From positions 117,643 to 181,642 of the forward strand of contig NZ_JAAXCQ010000010.1 of the NCBI RefSeq assembly GCF_012272855.1: a stretch of DNA of 64,000 nucleotides, given 5' to 3'. The position numbers were made by a program, and so were the translations under genes. This document shows positions 9,563-18,373 of the stretch, in pieces. The notes under the pieces were generated by a model that was not told where the DNA came from, ran no database searches, and worked only from the letters and a program-made list of their open reading frames with translations. Position 1 is the first letter of the stretch. Each line of letters starts with the position of its first letter. The stretch is from Arenibacter sp. 6A1 (GTDB lineage: Bacteria > Bacteroidota > Bacteroidia > Flavobacteriales > Flavobacteriaceae).

Positions 9563-10195
9563 TTAATTGTCTTTGTTTTGAATAGACGTTTTACGTAATA
9601 CATCAAAATCTATCATACCAGAATCGGAATCCAAGGCAATGTCTTTGGCTGCAATTACTTTTAAAAACGTTTGTACCAATATTTTAAAATCAAGAGCAAA
9701 GGAGATATTTTTAACATATTCTATATCCTTTTGTAAACGATCGTCCCAATTCAACAAATTTCTACCAGAAACTTGAGCCAAACCTGTTATGCCAGGTCTT
9801 ATGCTATGTCTAAGTTGTTCTTCCTTTGTATAATAGGGAAGGTAACGTACTCGCAATGGGCGTGGGCCTATAAGGCTCATTTCGCCTTTTATGATATTTA
9901 ACAATTGTGGAATTTCATCTAGGGACGTTTTTCGTAAAAAGGCACCAAATTTGGTGATTCTTTTCTCATCTGGAAGTAGTTTTCCATGCCAATCCTTTTT
10001 ATCGTTCATGGTTTTAAACTTAAAAATGTAAAATATTTTTTCGTTTTTACCAGGTCTAGGCTGTAGAAAAATTGGTTTTCCTTCGTTAGATATATACAGT
10101 ACTAGAAAAATAACAAATGATAGCGGCAAAAGGAGGATGAATCCAATTGATGACAGAAAAAGATCTAAGGTTCTTTTAAAGAATCGTCTATACAT
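9563..10195 (-). CDS. undecaprenyl-phosphate sugar phosphotransferase (initiating sugar transferase)
   Basis: A 210-residue small-form polyprenyl-phosphate hexose-1-phosphate transferase (PglC-like size). It has an N-terminal membrane helix (residues ~8-33), the conserved KPIFLQPRPGKNEKIF and FKFKTM segments, the RKTSLDEIPQLLNIIKGEMS active-site region (catalytic Asp-Glu), the SLIGPRPLR motif and the RPGITGLAQVSGRN motif. It places the first sugar phosphate on undecaprenyl phosphate and so starts repeat-unit assembly at the inner membrane. This is the intact copy; a 5' fragment of a second copy lies at 11860-12141. In the cluster it follows a truncated formyltransferase and a glycosyltransferase. 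Because a 4,6-dehydratase and an aminotransferase are also coded in this window, a diamino-trideoxy or 4-amino sugar is a plausible first sugar. Confidence 0.92.
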   Translation of the reverse strand: MYRRFFKRTLDLFLSSIGFILLLPLSFVIFLVLYISNEGKPIFLQPRPGKNEKIFYIFKFKTMNDKKDWHGKLLPDEKRITKFGAFLRKTSLDEIPQLLNIIKGEMSLIGPRPLRVRYLPYYTKEEQLRHSIRPGITGLAQVSGRNLLNWDDRLQKDIEYVKNISFALDFKILVQTFLKVIAAKDIALDSDSGMIDFDVLRKTSIQNKDN

Positions 10196-10600
10196 AAGTG
10201 GTTTGAATGAGGATGTTTGTGCCTTTTAATAGTATGTACTATAGAGTAATTTAAAGGAAATTATCGCTATGATAGATTAATTCCGATGAATTATAGATTG
10301 TTCTTGATAAGTGGTGTCTTCGGTGTGCAATCCTAATAATTCTTTGAAGGAAAGAAAGCGTTTTTGTTAAACAACTATTCGAGGTTTAATTGTTCTTTTC
10401 GATTTTTCGGATGGTTTTTAAGATTATTTTTTTTCCCTTTTTTACAAACTTTGGATATAGGGAATCAAAAGTGTCTTTAGCGCCTACTTTTATGGGGTGT
10501 TGATAAATAATAATTCCTTTATCATACACATCGTCAATAATGTGGGTAGTGATTCCTGTGATTTTAACGCCATAAGCAATAGCGTCTTGTATGGCGGTTT
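9913..10600. repeat. direct repeat, copy A (sugar-transferase 5' end + leader + formyltransferase 3' end)
   Basis: About 690 bases that recur in the same orientation at 11858-12545, offset about 1945. Copy A covers the 5' third of the intact sugar transferase, its ~190-base leader and the 3' third of a formyltransferase. By eye the leader and formyltransferase parts differ at only about a dozen positions, while the sugar-transferase part differs far more (roughly one base in five). The glycosyltransferase at 10784-11863 sits between the copies. Confidence 0.9.
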
Positions 10601-10700
10601 CGGTGACGAAAATTGTTCGGTTAATAAAAGGATGTTCGTAAGATGTAGGTTCTACTCTTTTTAATGTAAGGCACCTTTCTTTCTCGAAACTAAAGAAGTT
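10386..10700 (-). pseudogene. 3' remnant of the formyltransferase gene (copy A)
   Basis: From 10386 to about 10597 the minus strand encodes the last ~70 residues of the formyltransferase, matching the intact gene at 12332-12931 almost exactly (TAIQDAIAYGVKITG, HIIDD, YDKGIIIYQHPIKVG). The catalytic N-terminal two thirds, including the Asn-His motif, are missing. The frame stays open upstream to 10700, but that part (around RVEPTSYEHPFINRTIF) bears no resemblance to the intact gene and has no ATG, GTG or TTG start that gives a sensible protein. It is a chimaeric scar rather than a working gene. Any transcript would come from readthrough of the operon. Confidence 0.85.
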
Positions 10701-10783
10701 TTAAAATTCAAAGTACTAATTATAATTGTTGAACGCCATCTGCCGATAAATGTTTTATGGTTATTATTGTAATGATTTGTTAA

Positions 10784-11863
10784 TTAATTTTCAAGTAATT
10801 CATGGATATAATTCATAAACAAGGAAATATCTCTTTTGGTTAAATAACGATCAAAAAGTTCACGGTTGTTGGTAGTTGATTCTAGTGAAGTTATCAAAGC
10901 TTTCTCAAGAGAATCTTGATTATTTGTTTCAGAAAATTGTATGCTAGGAATATCAATGATTCCTCCAGCGCAAATTGTCGAAACTACTTTTGAATTCTGA
11001 GACATCATTTGTAGCAAAACATTTGGAAAACCCTCGACTCGTGAGGATACTACACAAACAGAGGCATTTTTAAAGAAAGGGTATACATTTGGGACAAATC
11101 CTTTGAAAATTACATCATTTTGAAGATTTAGTGATGCGGCTTGACTTATTAATTGATTCCGTAAATCACCATCGCCCAAAATAATCAATTTTAGTTCAGG
11201 ATAATTTTGTTTCAGGAGATAAAAGGAATTTATTAAAATATCATATCCCTTTTCATATATCAATCTACCAGCAGAAACAATATATTTTTTTGGCAATTTA
11301 AGGTTAAAGGGTTTGTTATGGACTCCTTTAATTAAGGAATTATCAATAGGGTTAGAGATTACTTGTATGTTCGTTAAATATACCAATTTAGGAAAGCCTT
11401 TAATAAGTTGATCTTTCATAAAATAAGTTTGACAAATAAGTAAATCAACTTTCTTATATCCTAACCAATAAAATAACTTATATCTTAAAAGTTTTATTCC
11501 TTTAAATCTAATAAAAGTTGAGGTAGATTCTCTTGCCACGAAATTGAATTTGCGTATCAAATTTAATTGCAACATAATGCCTATTATACCAGTTGTATAC
11601 ACATGGGAAGTGAAGATGTAATCATAGGTTTTATAAATCCTATGCTTAGGATGAAAAAGAAACTTAATTATATTGGCGAGTTTGTAATTGTTTTTTGGGA
11701 AATTAAGGTGGATATGTTTTTCGGCGTTTTCCCATAAATTCTTCATACTAGTTTGTAAAAAGAAAACTTCAACTATATCTTGTTTGTAGTAGGAGGCAAC
11801 CATCTTTAAGTATTGTTCTGCCCCACCCATTTCATTGTTGGGTAATAGGATTAAAATTTTCAT
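10784..11863 (-). CDS. GT4-family glycosyltransferase inserted between the repeat copies
   Basis: A 359-residue GT-B glycosyltransferase. The N-terminal Rossmann half opens with ILLPNNEMGGAEQYL. The C-terminal half has SAGRLIYEKGYDILI, LGDGDLRNQL and the donor-binding SSRVEGFPNVLLQMMS motif with its Glu. It transfers a sugar to the growing repeat unit on the cytoplasmic face. Its ATG lies in a stretch shared with the sugar-transferase duplicate: the codons for LDE in that gene (TAGATGAA) supply the start here. The gene thus begins exactly at the left end of repeat copy B. The spacing to the next conserved element (10386-10700) is 83 bases of unassigned DNA. It was probably brought in by the same event that made the duplication. 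Confidence 0.85.
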   Translation of the reverse strand: MKILILLPNNEMGGAEQYLKMVASYYKQDIVEVFFLQTSMKNLWENAEKHIHLNFPKNNYKLANIIKFLFHPKHRIYKTYDYIFTSHVYTTGIIGIMLQLNLIRKFNFVARESTSTFIRFKGIKLLRYKLFYWLGYKKVDLLICQTYFMKDQLIKGFPKLVYLTNIQVISNPIDNSLIKGVHNKPFNLKLPKKYIVSAGRLIYEKGYDILINSFYLLKQNYPELKLIILGDGDLRNQLISQAASLNLQNDVIFKGFVPNVYPFFKNASVCVVSSRVEGFPNVLLQMMSQNSKVVSTICAGGIIDIPSIQFSETNNQDSLEKALITSLESTTNNRELFDRYLTKRDISLFMNYIHELLEN

Positions 11864-12545
11864 CTAAAGACGTTTTTCGTGAAAAGGCACAAAATTTGGT
11901 GATTTGATATTTCATAGGGAAGTAGTTTTCCTTGCAAAACCTTTTCATCGCTCATGGTTTTAATTTTAAGGATGTTAAAATTTTTCTCGTTTTTGCCAGG
12001 CCTAGGCTGTAAAAAAATTGGTTTTCTATCGTTGGTAAAATACAGTACTAGAAAAATAACAAAAGATAGCGGCAAAATGATTAGGAATCCAATTGTAGAC
12101 AGAAAAAGATCTATAATTCTTTTAAAGTATCGTTCATACATAAGTGGTCAGAATGTGGATGTTTGTGCCTTTTAATAGTATGTACTATAGAGTAATTTAA
12201 AGGAAATTATCGCTGTGGTAGATTAATTCCGATGAATTAAAGATTGTTCTTGTTAAGAGGTGTCTTGGGTGTGCAATCCTAATAATTCTTTGAAGGAAAG
12301 AAAGCGTTTTTGTTAAACAACTATTCTGGGTTTAATTGTTCTTTTCGATTTTTCGGATGGTTTTTAAGATTATTTTTTTTCCCTTTTTTACAAACTTTGG
12401 ATAAAGGGAATCAAAAGTGTCTTTAGCGCCTACTTTTATGGGGTGTTGATAAATAATAATTCCTTTATCATACTCATCGTCAATAATGTGGGTAGTGATT
12501 CCTGTGATTTTAACGCCATAAGCAATAGCGTCTTGTATGGCAGTT
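11858..12545. repeat. direct repeat, copy B (sugar-transferase 5' fragment + leader + formyltransferase 3' end)
   Basis: Second copy of the block at 9913-10600. Here the formyltransferase part belongs to the intact gene, while the sugar-transferase part is the broken fragment. The left end of the similarity falls at the start codon of the inserted glycosyltransferase. The right end falls inside the formyltransferase coding region, just after TAIQD, where copy A switches to unrelated sequence. Confidence 0.9.
11860..12141 (-). pseudogene. truncated, frameshifted sugar transferase (copy B)
   Basis: The first ~75 residues match the intact initiating sugar transferase (MYERYFKRIIDLFLS, KPIFLQPRPGKNEK, GKLLP). 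A frameshift then occurs after GKLLPYE, near 11900: the expected ITKF-AF-RKTSLDE continues in another frame and the gene is cut off at the LDE codons, where the glycosyltransferase gene begins. All catalytic motifs (SLIGPRP, the Asp-Glu pair in context, GLAQVSGRN) are missing. Only the membrane helix could be made. Substitutions relative to the intact copy are much denser here than in the adjoining leader, as expected for decay without selection. Confidence 0.9.
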
Positions 12546-12931
12546 TTAGTACCTAAAAAACTAGGGAATAAAGAAGGATGGATATTTAAAATCCTATTAG
12601 GAAATGCTAAGAGCATCTCTTTTTGAATGAGGTACTTGTAATTTAGCAAGAAAATATAGTCTATTTGGCAATTCTGTAAAACATTGATTATGTTTTGTTG
12701 ATAGTCAGAGGAGGTCGAAAAATCTTTACGCTTAATTTGAAGTGTTGGTATTCCATGTTTTTTAGCAATTTCTGCGGCTCCACAGGGTTCGCTTTCAAAG
12801 ATAACCAGCTTTATTTTAGAGGCTTTTAATGCACCATTCACATAAGCTTCAATTAAATCCGTAGCGTTTCGACCCCAACCCGTACAAAGGATGGCCCAGT
12901 TGATACTACTATTGATTTTAGAATGCATCAT
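12332..12931 (-). CDS. formyltransferase-family protein (PurN/Fmt-like fold)
   Basis: A 199-residue protein of the formyl-transferase hydrolase fold. The conserved catalytic triad region is visible as ILNIHPSLFPSFLGTKT (Asn-x-His motif) followed by GITTHIIDDEYDKGII, which carries the conserved Asp. Length and motif spacing are like GAR formyltransferase (PurN), but sequence context places it in glycan synthesis. Relatives in O-antigen clusters N-formylate 4-amino sugars using formyl-tetrahydrofolate. The start is the first of two adjacent Met codons. It lies directly upstream (in transcription) of the broken sugar transferase and 106 bases after the GT4 gene at 13038. It is the intact member of the duplicated pair. 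Confidence 0.8.
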   Translation of the reverse strand: MMHSKINSSINWAILCTGWGRNATDLIEAYVNGALKASKIKLVIFESEPCGAAEIAKKHGIPTLQIKRKDFSTSSDYQQNIINVLQNCQIDYIFLLNYKYLIQKEMLLAFPNRILNIHPSLFPSFLGTKTAIQDAIAYGVKITGITTHIIDDEYDKGIIIYQHPIKVGAKDTFDSLYPKFVKKGKKIILKTIRKIEKNN

Positions 12932-13037
12932 GAAAGCTTATGTCTTTTAAGTTAATGTATGAATTTAAAAAGGTGTATTTTTCTAAAACAAAAATTAGGA
13001 GTAAGTTTTATTGGGTAACTATTCTAGATTTTTACAA

Positions 13038-14192
13038 TTACGTTAGGGAGTTGTACTCCTTTAAAACTTCCTTCCAAATAGTTTGCCTATCATATTTATT
13101 GGCGATCATCTCTCGGATTTTATTTTTATCAAATGAAATATTTTCTTTTTTCCTCTTATAAAGTAATTCCATGGCGTCTGCTAATTTCTCAACATTTTTA
13201 GGGGGAACAATAAATCCATTTAATCCTTCTTCTACGATTTCATTACAACCATTAATATCCGAAACAATAGACGGTACTCCCATTGCCCCAGCTTGCATCA
13301 CCACATTAGGAAATCCTTCCCTATAACTAGGAAAAGTTAATGCATCGGAAATAGCAAAATATGGACGTACGTCTGGTTGGTATCCTACTCCTATTATATT
13401 GGGATTGGATGAAATCATTTTATCTGTATCTTTCCACAAGGGGTCAAGTTCTTTTTCATACGGGCCTACCAGTATTAATTTGGTGTTTTGATAAGAAGTA
13501 TTTAGCTTAGAAAAGGCGCTCACCAATTCATTTACTCCTTTATCGGTAACCATGCGGCCAACAAAAACATAGACGATGTCATTTAAACTAATGCTCAATG
13601 ATTTGCGGAGTTTATCTTTTTCAGTTTTACTAACAATATTAGGGTCAAATTGATTGGTGTCAATACCATTAGAACTACCGTTGCCAATAACCTTTAATTT
13701 ATTTGGGGTGGTATATTTATTTTGTATTATAATGTCTTTTAAACCAAAAGAATTCGGGTAAATCATGGTAGCGCAGGAATAGGTAAGTTTTTCAACGAAG
13801 TCTAACAATAATCTTTTACTGCCTCTAGCCTCTAATAGAGGCATTCCGGCTATTGTATGCATGCGATGAGGTACTCTGGCCAAAAATGCAGCAAACATTC
13901 CTAGGGTGCCTGCTTTTGGAGTATGGGTATGGACCATAAAGGGTTTTTCCTTTTTTAAGATTTTATAAATTTGCCAGGTGGCTTTTAAATCTTTCAGGGG
14001 AGATATGGTTCGTGTCATTTCTACGGGAATCACCCGTATATCTTCTTGTTTCCCTATTTTGTCCAATAATCCATTCTCATAGGAAGCAATACCGACCACC
14101 TCATAATTCCCGGACACGTATTTGAGTTGACCAGTGAGTAGTCCTCCAAGGGAAGCGGGAACGGTGGTGATTCTTATGAGTTTTTTTTTCAT
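13038..14192 (-). CDS. GT4-family glycosyltransferase
   Basis: A GT-B enzyme of 384 residues when started at the Met that begins MKKKLIRITTVPASLGGLL. A longer frame reaches back to 14276, but it would overlap the asparagine-synthetase gene by 83 bases and add a non-conserved tail; the chosen ATG lies one base after that gene's stop. Family motifs are HTHTPKAGTLGMFAA, FVGRMVTDKGVNELV and the donor-binding YREGFPNVVMQAGAMG. The pattern is like WcfI/PglA-type enzymes that add the second or third sugar to an undecaprenyl-linked acceptor. Donor and acceptor cannot be told from sequence. Confidence 0.85.
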   Translation of the reverse strand: MKKKLIRITTVPASLGGLLTGQLKYVSGNYEVVGIASYENGLLDKIGKQEDIRVIPVEMTRTISPLKDLKATWQIYKILKKEKPFMVHTHTPKAGTLGMFAAFLARVPHRMHTIAGMPLLEARGSKRLLLDFVEKLTYSCATMIYPNSFGLKDIIIQNKYTTPNKLKVIGNGSSNGIDTNQFDPNIVSKTEKDKLRKSLSISLNDIVYVFVGRMVTDKGVNELVSAFSKLNTSYQNTKLILVGPYEKELDPLWKDTDKMISSNPNIIGVGYQPDVRPYFAISDALTFPSYREGFPNVVMQAGAMGVPSIVSDINGCNEIVEEGLNGFIVPPKNVEKLADAMELLYKRKKENISFDKNKIREMIANKYDRQTIWKEVLKEYNSLT

Positions 14193-14193
14193 T

Positions 14194-16098
14194 TTAAAGA
14201 TTTTGGTAAGTATTATAGTACCACTTTTGGAAACAATAAAATGTCCATACCTTAAATGTATTATCTGCTTTAGCATTCAAGTGATTAAATATTAATTCTC
14301 TTGTGGCATCAATATTAAAAATACCTTGATTCTCTAGTTTATTGGTATCTATATAGCTTTCCAATTCAGATTTTAATGAGGATCTTAACCAATCTCCGAC
14401 AGGTGCTCCAAATCCACTTTTGCTTTTATCTAAAAAGCCGTCGTCAAACTGGTCCTTAAATGCTTCTTTTAAAATATATTTTTTATTCCAACCCTTGAGC
14501 AATAAACTTTCAGGAAGAGAATTGGTATAATTCCATAGTGTTTTATTTAAAAATGGTGCCCTACATTCCAAGGAATTAAGCATGCTAGTTCTATCAACTT
14601 TTACAAGCATATCACCCTCTAGACTTATATGCTTATCAATTGTTCTAAAATCTGATAAACTTGTAGGATTCGCTATTCCGGTTTTGTTTTTATACCATTC
14701 AAAGATATTATCTTCCAAAAAAGCAGGTAATAAGAATTGGTGAAGGCTATTTTTGGTATATCCAAGGGAAATAATATCCCAATAATACTGCCCGTTGTAA
14801 TTAATAGAGTTTAATAATCGTTCTAACTTGAATAAATGTTTTCTTTTATCGCTTTTTGTTTTTAAAATTGGGGAACTGATAGTGGATATAAAATTATGAA
14901 ACGGCTCTGGAATAAATTTTGAATAATAGTTATTCATTTTTCCCATATAATATTTGTTGTAACCACCAAAGACTTCATCGCCTCCATCACCGGTCAATGC
15001 AACTTTTACATAATCACTTGTTCTGTTGGAAACAAGATAGGTCGGCAAACTCGAGGAGTCGGCAAAGGGTTCGTCAAAGTTTAAAAGGATTTCTTCAATA
15101 TTTTTTTGAATATCTTTTTCTCCAATTACGAATTCATGATGGTTGCTCCCGATAAGTTTTGCAACAACTCTAGACTTATCGGTCTCATCGTAGGCCTTTT
15201 TTTCGAAGCCAATTGAAAATGTATCTATAGGAGACGTTTTCCCTTGTGCCAAACATAAAGAAACAATGGATGAGTCTACACCACCAGATAAGAATGTCCC
15301 TAAAGGCACATCTGAAATAGATCTACTTGAAACCGTTTCGTATACTAATTCTTTAACTTCTTTTTTTGCAGTTTTTAGGGAGTAGTTCTTATTTTGAACG
15401 ATTTTGGAAGGTTTTTCAATCGGGATGATTACGAATTCATGAGTAAGTAGGTCGTATGATAAATAATGATTGGCCTCTAGTTTATAAACACCATTATAAA
15501 TTGTAAATGGAGCAGGAATGTAAGTAAGCCTAAAAAAAAGGTTTAATCCTTTTTTGTCAATTTCGGGTTTCAACTTAAGCTTATTTATCACCGATTTTAG
15601 TTCCGACCCCCAAACGAATTGATCATTATGAGAGGTGTAGTACAAAGGTTTTTCACCAAAAAAATCTCTGGCAATAAAAAGCTTGTTTCTTTTTTTATCA
15701 TAAATACTAAAAGCGAACATGCCGTCTAACTTTTTGAACGATGATACCCCTTCATGTTCATATAATTTTAGAATTACTTCGGTATCACTATTGGTTAGGA
15801 ATTGAACTCCGTTTTGTTGTAATTTATTTTTTAGATCTAAATAGTTGTAGATTTCACCGTTAAAGACGATAACTAGTTGTTTGTCTTCAGAAAATATTGG
15901 TTGTTTTCCTAAGCTTAAATCTATAATAGATAATCGTCTCATACCCATGCCGATGCTGAATCTATCATTGTGATGGGTAAAGACGCCGTCATCATCTGGC
16001 CCACGATGTGTAATGAGGTTATTCATGTCATTTACATCTTGGGCTAAATGTTGGTTTGCTTGGTTGGTTTTAATTATAAATCCATTGATTCCGCACAT
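14194..16098 (-). CDS. asnB: glutamine-dependent asparagine synthetase-like amidotransferase
   Basis: A 634-residue AsnB-family enzyme. The class-II glutaminase domain starts with MCGINGF (catalytic Cys2, exposed after Met removal) and contains the HRGPDDDG and FNGEIYNY motifs. The synthetase domain has the PP-loop FLSGGVDSS near residue 270 and a GDGGDEVFGGY motif, so both active sites are complete. It uses glutamine nitrogen and ATP to amidate a carboxylate. In polysaccharide clusters such genes are thought to amidate uronic acids. Two uronic-acid-forming dehydrogenases lie upstream in the same operon, so amidation of a hexuronic acid is the likely role. It overlaps the preceding glycosyltransferase gene by 25 bases, showing cotranscription. 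A general asparagine-making role cannot be excluded. Confidence 0.9.
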   Translation of the reverse strand: MCGINGFIIKTNQANQHLAQDVNDMNNLITHRGPDDDGVFTHHNDRFSIGMGMRRLSIIDLSLGKQPIFSEDKQLVIVFNGEIYNYLDLKNKLQQNGVQFLTNSDTEVILKLYEHEGVSSFKKLDGMFAFSIYDKKRNKLFIARDFFGEKPLYYTSHNDQFVWGSELKSVINKLKLKPEIDKKGLNLFFRLTYIPAPFTIYNGVYKLEANHYLSYDLLTHEFVIIPIEKPSKIVQNKNYSLKTAKKEVKELVYETVSSRSISDVPLGTFLSGGVDSSIVSLCLAQGKTSPIDTFSIGFEKKAYDETDKSRVVAKLIGSNHHEFVIGEKDIQKNIEEILLNFDEPFADSSSLPTYLVSNRTSDYVKVALTGDGGDEVFGGYNKYYMGKMNNYYSKFIPEPFHNFISTISSPILKTKSDKRKHLFKLERLLNSINYNGQYYWDIISLGYTKNSLHQFLLPAFLEDNIFEWYKNKTGIANPTSLSDFRTIDKHISLEGDMLVKVDRTSMLNSLECRAPFLNKTLWNYTNSLPESLLLKGWNKKYILKEAFKDQFDDGFLDKSKSGFGAPVGDWLRSSLKSELESYIDTNKLENQGIFNIDATRELIFNHLNAKADNTFKVWTFYCFQKWYYNTYQNL

Positions 16099-17234
16099 GT
16101 TGGTTGGTTTAAATAAAATTCCTGTAATTTTTCCGAATTTTGAAATATGTCATAGTTGCCATCGACAATTTCTTGGAAAGTATTTCTACGTGTGTATTCT
16201 AAATTCTTTATAATTAGTTCAGCCCATTCTTTTTCGGATTTTCGCAGGCTACAAAAAGTAATGAGCTCAGTGATAGCTACCTCTTTAGTAATAGTGTCGG
16301 AGGCTATTATTTTTAATCCGGATGCCTGAGCCTCAATTAAGGTAACAGGTAAACCTTCGTACAATGAAGGAAATAAAAATAAATCGAAGGCCTGTAAAAT
16401 ATTAGGAATATCTTCGCGTACGCCTAAATAACATATATTCTGTTCAAGTTTTAAGGCTATAACTTCCTTTTCTATTTTAGATCCATAATATCCGTAACCT
16501 ACTAATACTAGGACGAAATTATTTTTTATTAAAAGTAATTCATGAAATATTTTAATTATAAAACTATGATTTTTTGCCTCTACAAAATTGCCGACATGAC
16601 CGATTGCTATTTTTCCATTGATATTAAGAGTTTTTTTTGCCTTTAACGATTTTATAGGATCATAGGTAAATAACGAGGCATTAATAGCATTATTTATAAC
16701 GGTTACCTCTTTATTTTTCGAGCCAAACAACCATTTGCCAGCCTTGATACCACAAGAATAGTAATGAGTGGCATATTTGGGTACCTTATATCTTATAATT
16801 GATTGAATGGTATCCTTAACAGTGGTCTTTAAATCAGTATTTTTAATAAATATTTTTTTATAAAATGGTTCAATCGATGTGTGGGAATGTGCTATTCTTA
16901 TTGGGATTGCTCTTTTTTTTGAGGCTTTTAGAATAAAATAGCTTAAAGCGTTTAGATGTGAATGAACAATTTGATACTCAGGGTGATTTTTAAAAAAGGT
17001 GTTTAATACTTTTTGGTGCAAAAAGTAATTTTTTGGAGTTATAGGAGGGATTTTATATATTTTCCCACCTAAGGATATTATCTCGTCTTCAAAAGCCGAC
17101 TTTTCATCTCTGTGTAAAAGAAAATCAAATTGTACCTTAGTTCTATCTATGGCACGGTAATAATTCATAACCATATTTTCGGCGCCTCCCCGGGTCATAG
17201 AAGTTAATACATGTAAAATTCTTTTTGGATACAT
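16074..17234 (-). CDS. GT4-family glycosyltransferase (EpsF-like)
   Basis: A 386-residue GT-B enzyme starting MYPKRILHVLTSMTRGGAE, the typical N-terminus of EpsF/CapM-like transferases. The acceptor half has the HSHLNALSYF segment. The donor half has AIGHVGNFVEAKNHSFII and the LFPSLYEGLPVTLIEAQ motif. Its 3' end overlaps asnB by 25 bases, and its start abuts the stop of the previous glycosyltransferase, so all three are translated from one message. It adds one sugar of the repeat unit at the inner face of the inner membrane; which one is unknown. Confidence 0.86.
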   Translation of the reverse strand: MYPKRILHVLTSMTRGGAENMVMNYYRAIDRTKVQFDFLLHRDEKSAFEDEIISLGGKIYKIPPITPKNYFLHQKVLNTFFKNHPEYQIVHSHLNALSYFILKASKKRAIPIRIAHSHTSIEPFYKKIFIKNTDLKTTVKDTIQSIIRYKVPKYATHYYSCGIKAGKWLFGSKNKEVTVINNAINASLFTYDPIKSLKAKKTLNINGKIAIGHVGNFVEAKNHSFIIKIFHELLLIKNNFVLVLVGYGYYGSKIEKEVIALKLEQNICYLGVREDIPNILQAFDLFLFPSLYEGLPVTLIEAQASGLKIIASDTITKEVAITELITFCSLRKSEKEWAELIIKNLEYTRRNTFQEIVDGNYDIFQNSEKLQEFYLNQPTCAESMDL

Positions 17235-18323
17235 TTAATTCAAAATTTCGACAAATAGATTTTCATATTCCTTTAGAATCTTATTTGAATTATATTTATT
17301 ATATATAGAATTGCGCACAACACTTGGCTTCCAGTTTTGGTAATTTTGGGTTAATAATTTAATTTTATTAACGTAATCAACTGTAGAGTCGGCGATAAAT
17401 CCATTTAGGCCATCTGTTATAATTTCATCTATTCCTCCTGGTGCTTGGAAAGCGATAACCGGAGTGCCTACCGCACAGCTCTCTAAAAGAGCATTTGGAA
17501 ACCCTTCAACATAAGAGCCTTGTAAAAATACATCGCTTTGTGCTAAGTATTCTTCAACATTTTTGGTGTATGGAATATGGGTAATATAATTCGATAGCCC
17601 ATATTTTTTTGCTGTGTCAAAAATATTTTCCTTTTCAGGACCATCACCAATAATGGTATAGTGAAAGGGGAAATCTAATTCTTTTAATACTTCTAATATT
17701 CTAAGATGTCCCTTTTGTTTTGCTAATCTTCCAATAGTAATAAATTTAAAAAAAACTCTAGGAAGTGAATGATCCTCTTTTTTTACCTTAAAACTATCCG
17801 TAATTGGGTTATTAATAACTATAATTTTATCTGGATTAACCTTAAAGTTAAGAACCATGTCCTTGGCCATATCATTAGACTGGCAAACTATTTTATCTAT
17901 TAGTTTTTTACTGATTAGGGAAAGAAGACTAAAGCATTTTATAGGTTTATTTTCGGAGTACTCTTTTAAAACACTATTTACATTAACTTCCCGTGCAACA
18001 AATTTAGATGTAGGGAAAAATATAGATAATAAGCCCATTACCGTATTTAAATGTCCTATCGCACTTATGGCGATATCAGGGGAATTTTTAAATAAAAAGA
18101 CAAAGAGATTTGGAATAGATTTTAGGACTCTGGGTTTATTCAAAAAAACAACTTTAATATTGTCGACTTCATATTGGCAATCTTTTTTGTAACCAATAAC
18201 CAAAAGGGTAACATTAAAGATAGTTCTATCTATATGTTGTGCTACATACGACATTACCCGTTCCGCACCTCCAGCTTTTAGAGAAGGAATAATAAAAACT
18301 ATTTTTAATTTACGTTTGATCAT
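17235..18323 (-). CDS. GT4-family glycosyltransferase
   Basis: A 362-residue GT-B transferase opening KIVFIIPSLKAGGAERVMS. The donor-domain motifs are FITIGRLAKQKGHLRIL, IIGDGPEKENI and GSYVEGFPNALLESCAVG, the last carrying the conserved Glu that binds the nucleotide sugar. No bases separate it from the following gene, a tight coupling seen through most of this operon. By family it is a retaining transferase using a UDP- or GDP-sugar. The specific linkage cannot be read. Confidence 0.86.
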   Translation of the reverse strand: MIKRKLKIVFIIPSLKAGGAERVMSYVAQHIDRTIFNVTLLVIGYKKDCQYEVDNIKVVFLNKPRVLKSIPNLFVFLFKNSPDIAISAIGHLNTVMGLLSIFFPTSKFVAREVNVNSVLKEYSENKPIKCFSLLSLISKKLIDKIVCQSNDMAKDMVLNFKVNPDKIIVINNPITDSFKVKKEDHSLPRVFFKFITIGRLAKQKGHLRILEVLKELDFPFHYTIIGDGPEKENIFDTAKKYGLSNYITHIPYTKNVEEYLAQSDVFLQGSYVEGFPNALLESCAVGTPVIAFQAPGGIDEIITDGLNGFIADSTVDYVNKIKLLTQNYQNWKPSVVRNSIYNKYNSNKILKEYENLFVEILN

Positions 18324-18373
18324 ATAAAAATATGGTTGCTGATAAATTCGTTCTTGGTTATAGCGGCTTGTTA

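Noticed and set aside
14193..14276. Longer start for the glycosyltransferase ending at 13038
   Set aside because: It would overlap asnB by 83 bases and add a tail not seen in the family; the ATG ending at 14192 fits better.
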